Positions 25,707-33,478 of a stretch of 64,000 nucleotides of DNA are shown here, piece by piece; position 1 is the stretch's first letter, and the number at the start of each line of letters is the position of its first letter. A model generated the notes under the pieces. The model was not told the DNA's origin. It worked only from the letters and a program-made list of their open reading frames with translations, and ran no database searches. This DNA is from JAPHSX01 sp039714395. GTDB taxonomy: Bacteria; Pseudomonadota; Gammaproteobacteria; Thiohalomonadales; Thiohalomonadaceae. Made by a program: the position numbers and the translations under genes. Where the stretch lies: assembly GCA_039714395.1 (NCBI GenBank), contig JBDLJH010000006.1, positions 62,001-126,000 on the forward strand, in the 5' to 3' direction.

Positions 25707-27167
25707 TTGGCAACATCGAACAGGAAAATTGTATTTGTAAACCCTCCCTATGAAAGGGTTGCCTCGGGTTATCAGTTCATAAAACATATCACCAATAACT
25801 CCCCCTCGTTAGGCCTGCTACACCTTGCGGCTGAAGTTCGTGAATTCGGTTACCAGCCAACGATTATTGAGAGCGACATCTTCGATCTCTCTATTGAGCA
25901 GGTTGTAGAACAGATTCTTGCTGAACAACCCGCCTATGTCGGTATCACCCTGTTTACTGTTGGTGTATGGAATGGGGCCGCAATTGCCCGGGAACTTAAA
26001 GAACGAAGTCCGGACATTACCGTCATCGTCGGTGGCCCGCACATCTCGTCGATGGGTAAAGAGACGATGGAGCGGTTTCCTGAGTTTGATTATGCGGTAG
26101 ATGGTGAGGGTGAACGAACACTGCTTGAGTTACTTGATGCCCTGGAAAAGGATGAAGATCCCTTTGCTGTGGCAGGCGTAATTTATCGCAAGGGACCATT
26201 TATTACTGTAACGCCGGGGCGTGCAATTAATAAGGAGCTGGATGACCTGCCTTATCCGGCATGGGATTTGTTGCCCGAGTTCCCTAAACGCTACAGGGCC
26301 GCAGTATTTGATTATCCTCGTGGCCCTGTTGCCACCATTGCCGCCTCAAGGGGGTGTCCTTTCCATTGTAAGTTTTGTGATACCTCAACCTTTGGCAACA
26401 GGGTTCGTTATTACTCACCAAAAATGGTGTTCGAGATGATGAAACGCCTGAAAGAGAAATATGGTGTTCGTCATGTCATGTTTGTTGACGATCTTTTTGT
26501 TGCCAGTCGAAAGCGGGTGACCGAGTTGTGTGAGTTGCTTATCGAGAGCCAACTTGGCCTTACCTGGTCGTGTACCTCACGAGTCGATACCGTCTATCCA
26601 GATACCCTGGCACTAATGAAACAGGCGGGTTGCTGGGAGATAAGTTTTGGCCTGGAGACAGGTTCAGATGAGCTACTCAAGAAGATGGATAAGGCGGCAG
26701 AGATAAATAAAAGCGAGCAGGCCATTAATTGGACCTCGGAGGCGGGTATCCGAAGCAAGGGTCTGTTTATGCTTGGTTATCCAGGTGAAACCCTAGAGAC
26801 GATTGAGCAGACCAAGCAGTTTGTAAAACGTCTGCCGTTAACGATTATGAACCTTAGCAAGTTCACCCCCTATCCCGGCTCACCTATATACCGTGACCTA
26901 TACGGCACCAATATTCGCGATGATCACTGGGAGAAGATGAATGGTATGAATTTTGTCTGGGCACCGGATGGTATTTCGGTAGAGGAGCTTGATCGCCACT
27001 ACAGGGAGGTTTTGGTCTCATTTTATCGGCGTTTCCACGTAGGGAATTACTACATTAAATTGATGGTGACTCACCCCGCACATCTTTATCGCATGTTGCG
27101 TTTTGGTATGGGTTTCTTCACACAAAAGATACGAAGTATGATGTCGCCGAAAAGTATGCAGATGTGA
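25707..27167 (+). CDS. B12-binding-type radical SAM protein
   Basis: The 486-residue protein has an N-terminal cobalamin-binding-type domain (about 1-150, VNPPYERVASGYQF, VGITLFTVGVWNG, IVGGPH). A radical SAM barrel follows, with Cx3Cx2C at Cys217, Cys221 and Cys224 (CPFHCKFC), then FVDDLFVASRKRV and ISFGLETGSDELL. The classical DxHxxG cobalamin ligand is missing, as in many family members. Related enzymes methylate or rearrange unactivated carbons, including in hopanoid and natural-product pathways. No partner biosynthetic genes are adjacent. It starts at TTG after an AGGA site. The substrate is unknown. Confidence 0.85.
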   Translation: MATSNRKIVFVNPPYERVASGYQFIKHITNNSPSLGLLHLAAEVREFGYQPTIIESDIFDLSIEQVVEQILAEQPAYVGITLFTVGVWNGAAIARELKERSPDITVIVGGPHISSMGKETMERFPEFDYAVDGEGERTLLELLDALEKDEDPFAVAGVIYRKGPFITVTPGRAINKELDDLPYPAWDLLPEFPKRYRAAVFDYPRGPVATIAASRGCPFHCKFCDTSTFGNRVRYYSPKMVFEMMKRLKEKYGVRHVMFVDDLFVASRKRVTELCELLIESQLGLTWSCTSRVDTVYPDTLALMKQAGCWEISFGLETGSDELLKKMDKAAEINKSEQAINWTSEAGIRSKGLFMLGYPGETLETIEQTKQFVKRLPLTIMNLSKFTPYPGSPIYRDLYGTNIRDDHWEKMNGMNFVWAPDGISVEELDRHYREVLVSFYRRFHVGNYYIKLMVTHPAHLYRMLRFGMGFFTQKIRSMMSPKSMQM

Positions 27168-27190
27168 GACTAATAACCGCTAAAATTAGT

Positions 27191-27235
27191 TGACGACTGA
27201 CGACTGACGACTGACGACTGACGACTGACGACTGA
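27191..27235. repeat. heptamer tandem repeat, TGACGAC x6
   Basis: Six perfect, head-to-tail copies of the 7-bp unit TGACGAC (27191-27232) are followed by TGA of a seventh. They lie 24 bp after the radical SAM stop in a convergent gap. The unit differs by one base from TTACGAC, which is repeated at 43569-43596. Confidence 0.95.
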
Positions 27236-27294
27236 AGGGCTGGGTCGCCTGGAGAGACGGCGCTTTAGAGTCGTTTCGAGTAGGCGTAGATAGA

Positions 27295-27714
27295 CTACTT
27301 TTCTATTGTTTCAAATACCCCCGATGACCGCCCCACAAACCAGGCCGTGCTTGCGATAATGATCCATACCGAGGAGCGAATGGTCATTGCGATAACGGTA
27401 CGCATCTCGTAGGCACCACCATTCATAATGTAAACTCCAAAGGCGGCGAAGGTAATAAGGGTTGCTGCGGCGAGGAGAAGTGCCAGTCTCATGGACCATA
27501 TTTTTTTCATCCATAGACCAATACCTGTAGCGATGTAGAGAAAACCGGCTAGAAAGTTAAACCAGAGTACGAAGTCAACATAGTTACCGGCGGCCTGCCG
27601 TGCTTCGCCGTCGATAAATAGCACCGAGCCGCCAGACTTAATCGTCATGACGCCAAAAATGACGGCGATGACAGTGGCTATCCAGATCCAGACGGGACGT
27701 TTTGTTTCGCTCAT
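27295..27714 (-). CDS. small membrane protein with four helices
   Basis: The 139-residue protein starts MSETKRPVWIWIATVIAVIF. A GGAG site 7 nt upstream fixes this ATG over one 12 bp earlier. Four hydrophobic segments span about residues 10-28, 46-68, 75-97 and 108-130. I see no catalytic or metal-binding motifs. It is the last gene of the tetR-RND-LolA-DUF1302 operon, 46 bp after the outer-membrane protein gene, so it may be an accessory subunit of that envelope system. No family assigned. Confidence 0.7.
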   Translation of the reverse strand: MSETKRPVWIWIATVIAVIFGVMTIKSGGSVLFIDGEARQAAGNYVDFVLWFNFLAGFLYIATGIGLWMKKIWSMRLALLLAAATLITFAAFGVYIMNGGAYEMRTVIAMTIRSSVWIIIASTAWFVGRSSGVFETIEK

Positions 27715-27760
27715 TTCACTCTCCATGAATTAATTGTTGTTATACCACTTAATCTGCTAG

Positions 27761-29242
27761 TTAAAAGCTGTATTTAACATCGATAAAGATCCGATCATTA
27801 TCCCCGATGGCATTGAATGGGATCTTATCCCCCTCCTGGTAGGCGACCAGACCGCCGGTCACAGTCAGTGCATCTTGCAGATCGTACGCGGCGGAGAGTC
27901 GACCAAAACCGCCACCTTTAGCATCATCACCAAATGCGGTGTAGAGCGCTAGCAGGTGGAGACGTGCATGTAAGAAGTCGCCGGTGTAGCGCACGGCACT
28001 CTGCCACTCATTCTCCTCAACACCTTCATTGCTCAGTACCACTTCATAGTCGTGAAGGTGGCGGTTGGCTATCTCCAGTGACAGTGTGGTGTCGCGAAAG
28101 CCGTTGTATTCGATACCGAGCAGGCTATCGGTACGTGCCTTGGTTTTGCCCGGTAATGTGCTGTATTCGAGTCCACTGAAGTGGGCGCCCTCTCCCTTCA
28201 GTAACCAGCTTCCGATAACAGCGTTGGCAGCGAGACCACTCATGGTGAGGCGGCTGTGTTGTAGTTCTGGACCACTGGGCGTGCTGACAGTATGTGGGTT
28301 GTCGTCGTAGAGCTGCGCCCAGTAGAGCGAGAGATCCCAACCACTAAAAACACCGTTGGCGGCGAGGGCATATTCGGTATTATCACCACCGTCGCTGGGG
28401 ATGTCCTCATCGGGCATCGGGGTAGGGAAGGGATAGAACTCGGAGCCGTAGACGGGGTTTTTGTTAAAGCGGATCTCGGGGATCGCCAGTGCGCTAAAGC
28501 CCCAGTCGCCCACATAGTAGTCGAGCTTTGCCATCGTTAGTGGCAGGCGAAGATCTTCGATATCGACCATACCCGGTTCGCGGTTGTCCATCGGGTTGAG
28601 TACGTCGGTAACACGCAGGTTATCCGATTTGCCCCAGACAACGATCTGCCTTCCGAGTTTTAGATCGAGGCTGCTGTTGAGTTCCCCCTGCACGAACGCC
28701 TCGCCCAGTTCATATTCACTCTCATTTTCATCGAGAACCTCATCGCTATACTGCTCTCGACCATTGATCTGGTAGGCGAAATCGTGAAGAACGTAACCGG
28801 CGATATGGGCCTGCCAGTTTTTACTCAGGTCACCGTCAAGTTCAAGATTGAGCTTGGCGCGCAGGCGCGACAAACCTCGATAGTCGGTCTGTCCGCTGGC
28901 GGGGGCATCGTGGGCGTAATTGTAGGCAGTGGAGAGGATGGTACTGCCGGAGAGCTGCCAGCGGCTATTATGCGCTACCGGTGTGGATGCCACTCCAGTC
29001 TCGATGGGTTCATCGAAGCCATCCATTACCTGATCGACCTCATCACCGCCTCCGGCCCCTGATGAGTCATCAAAACCATCCAACACACTATCCACTGCAT
29101 CACTACTCTGAGCGGCAGGTTGATCAAACCCTTGCAGGACGGCATCAACCCCATCGGTATCAACGGGCTCCGCTGCCGAGAGCGGTGCGGAGGCCATCAG
29201 TAGTGATAGCATCAAGGGGAGGGTGAATTCTGTTCGATTCAT
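27761..29242 (-). CDS. DUF1302-like outer-membrane protein
   Basis: The mature protein is a predicted beta-barrel after a signal peptide (MNRTEFTLPLMLSLLMASAP). The barrel has alternating-residue strands and the conserved KLGRQIVVWGKSDNLRVTDVLNP segment, typical of DUF1302-like proteins, and ends in DRIFIDVKYSF with a terminal Phe, the outer-membrane insertion signal. Before the barrel sit three copies of VDxVxxGFD at residues 32-40, 50-58 and 69-77, joined by acidic linkers. Start 29242 is chosen for the signal peptide. DUF1302 genes are often found with RND and LolA-like genes, as here. A role in transport of lipids or other hydrophobic molecules is inferred. Confidence 0.82.
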   Translation of the reverse strand: MNRTEFTLPLMLSLLMASAPLSAAEPVDTDGVDAVLQGFDQPAAQSSDAVDSVLDGFDDSSGAGGGDEVDQVMDGFDEPIETGVASTPVAHNSRWQLSGSTILSTAYNYAHDAPASGQTDYRGLSRLRAKLNLELDGDLSKNWQAHIAGYVLHDFAYQINGREQYSDEVLDENESEYELGEAFVQGELNSSLDLKLGRQIVVWGKSDNLRVTDVLNPMDNREPGMVDIEDLRLPLTMAKLDYYVGDWGFSALAIPEIRFNKNPVYGSEFYPFPTPMPDEDIPSDGGDNTEYALAANGVFSGWDLSLYWAQLYDDNPHTVSTPSGPELQHSRLTMSGLAANAVIGSWLLKGEGAHFSGLEYSTLPGKTKARTDSLLGIEYNGFRDTTLSLEIANRHLHDYEVVLSNEGVEENEWQSAVRYTGDFLHARLHLLALYTAFGDDAKGGGFGRLSAAYDLQDALTVTGGLVAYQEGDKIPFNAIGDNDRIFIDVKYSF

Positions 29243-29291
29243 AACTTTAACTCGATAATGTTCCTCTGCCAAAAGAAGAGGAAATAACTGC

Positions 29292-30083
29292 TTAGAGTCC
29301 TTTTTCCAGACGGCGCAGGGTAAACATCGACTCATCAAGTTCCTGATTGAACTTGATGTTATCGAAGTTGAGCAGGGTGCGGTGCAGGGTGCTCTTGCCT
29401 TTCTTGGTGGTCATGGTCATCTCGCGGGCGACCCAGATGCCGTCGATCTGCTCCAGCTTGGGCACATCCATATATTTGATGCGACCACCCTCGTGGGTCC
29501 AGTGGACGGCGCGTACCAGCATGAAGTTGTCCTGACGGATAAACAGCCACGACTTTTTGTAGCCAGTCTCCTCGATCTCCTCTTTGCTCTTTGGCAGTGC
29601 CTCGATGATCCATGTCTTGGCGCCACGAACCTCCTGTTCCTTGAGGATCTTGAAGTCGTAGGCATCAAGGTTTTTACGCGTCATGTCCGAGTAGTTGAAG
29701 TCGGAACCCATGAAAGAGCCGCTCTTGTCGCTTGATGCAATGCGCTTGGATTTGCGTAGCGCTGGCAGATAGAGCCATTGATCATCATCCTTCTCGCGCT
29801 CATCGTAATCGTAGGTGAGAAAGGCGGTGTCTTTAACATCGGCAGGGGAGAGGAAGAACATAATGCTCTGTTCATCCTTGCCCTTATCCTTGTTGAAGGA
29901 ACGCATTGAGCGAACGCGTTTGCTGCCCTTTTTGTCGGTCAGGGTCATGGTCATGTCGCTGACCTGATTGTCGCCATCATCACGGGCATCTGCCTGGTCG
30001 ATGATCTGGCGGGCGGTAGGTTCGGCGGCCTGCAGGGTGGTGGCAAGCAGGAGTAGCGCCGTTGCAGTGAGTAATCTTTTCAT
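29292..30083 (-). CDS. LolA-like outer membrane lipoprotein-sorting family protein
   Basis: The 263-residue protein has a signal peptide (MKRLLTATALLLLATTLQA). The fold resembles the periplasmic LolA/LolB beta-sheet with a hydrophobic cavity: DMTMTLTDKKGSKRVRSM, WLYLPALRKSKRIASSDKSG, FMGSDFNYSDM and KSWLFIRQDNFMLVRAVHW. NCBI-type annotation calls this family outer membrane lipoprotein-sorting protein. Its real cargo is not established. It lies 18 bp after the RND exporter gene and 49 bp before the DUF1302-like gene, suggesting a shuttle between an inner-membrane pump and an outer-membrane barrel. Confidence 0.85.
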   Translation of the reverse strand: MKRLLTATALLLLATTLQAAEPTARQIIDQADARDDGDNQVSDMTMTLTDKKGSKRVRSMRSFNKDKGKDEQSIMFFLSPADVKDTAFLTYDYDEREKDDDQWLYLPALRKSKRIASSDKSGSFMGSDFNYSDMTRKNLDAYDFKILKEQEVRGAKTWIIEALPKSKEEIEETGYKKSWLFIRQDNFMLVRAVHWTHEGGRIKYMDVPKLEQIDGIWVAREMTMTTKKGKSTLHRTLLNFDNIKFNQELDESMFTLRRLEKGL

Positions 30084-30100
30084 AGTGAACTCCAGAAAAT

Positions 30101-32575
30101 TTAGTAGTCGCTGTCGTCAGAGATGAGGTGAAGTTTGTGCAGTCTTGCCATCAGGGCCGGTGCCAGGAAGAGATCGGCCAGCAGGGCCATCATAATGGTG
30201 AAACCGGTCAGCAGGCCGAAGTCGAACAGTACGTTCAGGTCGGCGAGCATGTAGAGGAAGAAGGCCGTTGAGAGCACGATGGTGGTGACCAGCATTGCCC
30301 GTCCGGTGGTCAGCAGCGTCTTCTCCACGGCCAGTCGCACATCATTTGTATCGTGATGATAGCGACGGTAGTTGTGCATAAAGTGAATGGTGTCATCCAC
30401 CGCCAGACCGATGGCGATGGAGCCGATCAACATCGTAAACAGATTAATGTCGATGCCAAACCACCCCATCATGCCGAGGGTGAGAATGATCGGTGTCAGA
30501 TTGGGGATCATGCTGACAATACCGATGCGTACATCACCCAGCAGCAGGATCATCATCAGGGTGATCACCACGGCGGCGATGATATAACTTTCGGTCATGC
30601 TGATGATGGTACCGGAGGCGGTGCGTCCCAGCAGGGTACCCATGCCGGTAACAGTCACCTTAACATCATCTCCCAGTTCACGGTGGAAGCGCTGTTCTAG
30701 ATCGGCAATGAAGTCGGGGTAGAGCATGGCGTCGACCCATGGCATTTTTGCGGTGAAGCGGCTTTGGCTGAACTGGCTGTCGACAAAGTCTTCAAGGTCA
30801 TCGGAGCCGCTGTTCTCGAACAGCAGGAACTCCTGGGCGATCAGATCTTTATCTTCGGGAATGGCGTAGAACTCTGGCCGGTTTTCATTCAGTGCCTGGT
30901 GGATCTCCTTGAGGATATCGGCCAGTGATAGAACCTTTCCAATGTAGAGCTCGCCTTGATCGATAGTTGCGATCTCGCGACTAAGATTGTCTATTCCCTG
31001 CATCACTTTGGGGTCGTAGAGGCCGTTCTCCTTGCCGGTATCGATAATGACCTCGACACTACTGGCGCCGCGCAGGTTATCGTTTATGAAGTCGGTGGCG
31101 AGTCGCACCGGCTCATTTTCAGGCAGCCACTCGAACGGCTTGTGAGAGAACTTGACCTGGGCGGTACCGGCGATACCGATCACCAGCAGAATGGCACTAA
31201 TAATCAGTACCGTGCCGGAGCGTTCGGTGGCGATACGCGCGGTGCCCTTCATCGTTGTTTCGAAGAACTCATGCTGCGTGTGGGCGCCTTGGCTCTTTTG
31301 TGGCCTGAGTGGTGTCACCGAGAGTAAAGCTGGCAGCAGTACCAGAGTGTAGAGCAGTGATAGCAGCACACCGATGGCAGCGACGATACCCAGATCACTT
31401 ACTGGAGCCACCTCGGCACCGGCGAAAGAGGCGAGACCGGCAGCGGTAGTCAATGATGTCATTACAATCGCCAGACCGGAGTGGCCCATCGCTTCGACGA
31501 TAGCACGCTCCTTGATCTTGCCCTCGTCACACCCCTCTTTTTCCTGTTTGTAGAGCTCCTGCATCTCACGGAAGAAGACCGTCAGCAGGTGAACCGAGGC
31601 CCCGACGCCAACCGCCAGCAAGAATGAGGGGAGGATCTGGGTCGGTAGTTTGAAGGCGATGCCGCTGGCCCCCATCAGTCCCAGGGTGGAGAGCAGTGAG
31701 ATTGCCACCGTCAGCAGCGGCAACACCACGCCGGCGGCGCGACGGAACAGCAGGAACAGCAACAGACCGATAGTCGTGAGAGCGATTAGCATGAATTTTT
31801 TCATGCTGCTCATCATGCTGCGCTTTAGTACATCGGTTACCGAGGGAGAGCCGGCCAGGTAGATATCGAAATGGTTTCCTTGATAACGTTCGGTGATCTC
31901 GCGCACGGTCTGCACTAGTTCACTGTTCTGGGCGTCACTTAGCGGTACCTGCTCGGCGCCCTCGTCACCGCTTGTCGTTCCGAATTCAGCCTCATCCCCA
32001 AATCCAGCCATCACATCGTCATTGGCGTTGCTGCCGGGATAGGCGTCGGCCTTAATAATGATAGTGGTTATGGTGCTGTCGGCGGAGAGCAGCATATTAG
32101 TGTAGAGCGGATTGGCCAGTGCCCGCTGGCGGATCTGCTCGGTTGCCGTGGCATCCTCGGGCCAGCTCTCCAGCAGATCCTCTACAATTAACTCACCCTC
32201 GGTACCGCGGGTACTGCGGGCGTTGATCAGGCTGGTGATGTCGTCGAGGTAGGGGGTGTTTTCACGCAGCTCTTCGTGCAGTGACTTCAGCCGGGTGAGA
32301 AAGTCCGGGGCAAAGATATCGCCGGTTTTGATTGCCACCAACACCAGTTCATCACGGCCATACTGTTGGCGAAATTCGTCGTAGGCGAGCAGGATCGGAT
32401 CATTATCGTGGAGAAATCCCTCGGTGGAGGTATCGAGAGTCAGCTTGGGCAGCTGAGAGAGCAGTGCGGCAAACATCAGCCCAACCAGTAGCAACGCCTT
32501 CCAGTGGTTGCGATAGACGAGGTGGCCGAATGTCTCAAAACCCCTCTCAATTCGACTGCGTAGTGATGTGTGCAT
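30101..32575 (-). CDS. RND-superfamily (MMPL/HpnN-like) exporter
   Basis: The 824-residue inner-membrane protein has the duplicated RND layout. A helix near residue 28 is followed by a large periplasmic loop (about 45-245) and five helices. A second copy has a helix near 450, a loop to about 650, then VVITLMMILLLGDVRIGIVS and following helices. Proton-relay-like acidic residues lie in IGLAVDDTIHFMHNYRRYHHD near residue 735. Family members such as HpnN and mycobacterial MmpL move lipids. It is 22 bp downstream of tetR and is followed by the LolA-like gene, so substrate may be handed from pump to shuttle. Confidence 0.88.
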   Translation of the reverse strand: MHTSLRSRIERGFETFGHLVYRNHWKALLLVGLMFAALLSQLPKLTLDTSTEGFLHDNDPILLAYDEFRQQYGRDELVLVAIKTGDIFAPDFLTRLKSLHEELRENTPYLDDITSLINARSTRGTEGELIVEDLLESWPEDATATEQIRQRALANPLYTNMLLSADSTITTIIIKADAYPGSNANDDVMAGFGDEAEFGTTSGDEGAEQVPLSDAQNSELVQTVREITERYQGNHFDIYLAGSPSVTDVLKRSMMSSMKKFMLIALTTIGLLLFLLFRRAAGVVLPLLTVAISLLSTLGLMGASGIAFKLPTQILPSFLLAVGVGASVHLLTVFFREMQELYKQEKEGCDEGKIKERAIVEAMGHSGLAIVMTSLTTAAGLASFAGAEVAPVSDLGIVAAIGVLLSLLYTLVLLPALLSVTPLRPQKSQGAHTQHEFFETTMKGTARIATERSGTVLIISAILLVIGIAGTAQVKFSHKPFEWLPENEPVRLATDFINDNLRGASSVEVIIDTGKENGLYDPKVMQGIDNLSREIATIDQGELYIGKVLSLADILKEIHQALNENRPEFYAIPEDKDLIAQEFLLFENSGSDDLEDFVDSQFSQSRFTAKMPWVDAMLYPDFIADLEQRFHRELGDDVKVTVTGMGTLLGRTASGTIISMTESYIIAAVVITLMMILLLGDVRIGIVSMIPNLTPIILTLGMMGWFGIDINLFTMLIGSIAIGLAVDDTIHFMHNYRRYHHDTNDVRLAVEKTLLTTGRAMLVTTIVLSTAFFLYMLADLNVLFDFGLLTGFTIMMALLADLFLAPALMARLHKLHLISDDSDY

Positions 32576-32597
32576 GCTTATCCCTTAATTCTTTTGC

Positions 32598-33254
32598 TTA
32601 TTGGTTGGGTTGTGTTGGTTCGTTATTACGAATTGCCGCCAGTACCAGATCGGCGACTGCATCACCCACCTCATCGGTGGAGAGGAAGTGGCTGGCGTTG
32701 TGGATCTCCGGATTGTTCTCGGCGTTACGGCGGCGGATCGGTTCGTTGGCCGAGTAGAGCATCAGGCTGCCAACGATCATCATGTGCACCATAAACCCGT
32801 TGACCGGACGGAACAGCCCCTGCTGTATCCCCTCGGCAATGCTTTCACCGAGGGCACTGAGCAACCGCCCCATCTCATTCATAGCACTCTGTGGCAGATT
32901 GCGCCCGCCGGAGGCGATCTCACGCAACATGATCGGTGCGGTATAACGCATGTTGCCCGTCTGGCGGGCAAAGATATTGATGAAGTGGCGGATCTTCTCC
33001 TCGCAGCCGTTAGCCTCCGCCACCGCTATACACACCTCATCGGCAGTACGTGCCAGTACCCGGGTGATCACCGCGTGGTAGAGCGCTTCTTTATCGCCAA
33101 TTTGATAATAGAGAGTCGCCTTGTTGACCCCGGCGGCACGGGCAATCTCATCCACGCGTGCACCGTCGTAGCCTTTATCCGCAAATACCTTTGAGGCGGC
33201 CTCAAGAATAGTCGAGGAGGTCGCCTCGTGTGCCTGTTTTGCTGCTGTCGTCAT
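32598..33254 (-). CDS. TetR/AcrR-family regulator
   Basis: The 218-residue protein has an N-terminal helix-turn-helix (SSTILEAASKVFADKGYDGA, then VDEIARAAGVNKATLYYQIGDKE without the first residues, about 15-60) and a helical ligand-binding domain. Its promoter region contains an inverted repeat at 33256-33300, which suggests autorepression. It leads the RND-LolA-DUF1302 operon on the same strand and is divergent from the PstS-OmpA gene. It could therefore control both. The ligand is unknown. A remnant resembling its first 22 codons lies at 34855-34920. Confidence 0.88.
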   Translation of the reverse strand: MTTAAKQAHEATSSTILEAASKVFADKGYDGARVDEIARAAGVNKATLYYQIGDKEALYHAVITRVLARTADEVCIAVAEANGCEEKIRHFINIFARQTGNMRYTAPIMLREIASGGRNLPQSAMNEMGRLLSALGESIAEGIQQGLFRPVNGFMVHMMIVGSLMLYSANEPIRRRNAENNPEIHNASHFLSTDEVGDAVADLVLAAIRNNEPTQPNQ

Positions 33255-33255
33255 A

Positions 33256-33300
33256 TTTCAACCGTATTGTTAACCATTTGGTCTAACTAGATGGTTGAAA
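33256..33300. promoter_or_regulatory. candidate TetR operator (nested inverted repeats)
   Basis: An outer inverted repeat TTTCAACC (33256-33263) and GGTTGAAA (33293-33300) encloses an inner one, AACCAT (33272-33277) and ATGGTT (33291-33296). It starts 2 bp upstream of the tetR start codon. The left part TTTCAACCGTATTGTTAA recurs with one mismatch at 34922-34939 beside the tetR-like remnant. Confidence 0.55.
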
Positions 33301-33478
33301 AGATAGGGGCCACGACGATGGAAGTCAAGAGATAGTGATGTGAACTTCGTCTACAAAGTGAAATAAAGATGTAATAAACAGTGAAATTATCCTGATTTTC
33401 AATAGGTTACTGGTTATACTCGCCAAAAATTATTACTGCAGTGAACAGATAATTAATAAATTTTAGTGGAGTGGAATT

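Noticed and set aside
27191..27235. CRISPR array
   Set aside because: The 7-bp units are adjacent with no spacers, and there are no cas genes in the window.
33301..33478. Pho box upstream of the PstS-OmpA gene
   Set aside because: No CTGT direct repeats at 11-bp spacing. A TTATAC hexamer could be a -10, but without the Pho arrangement.
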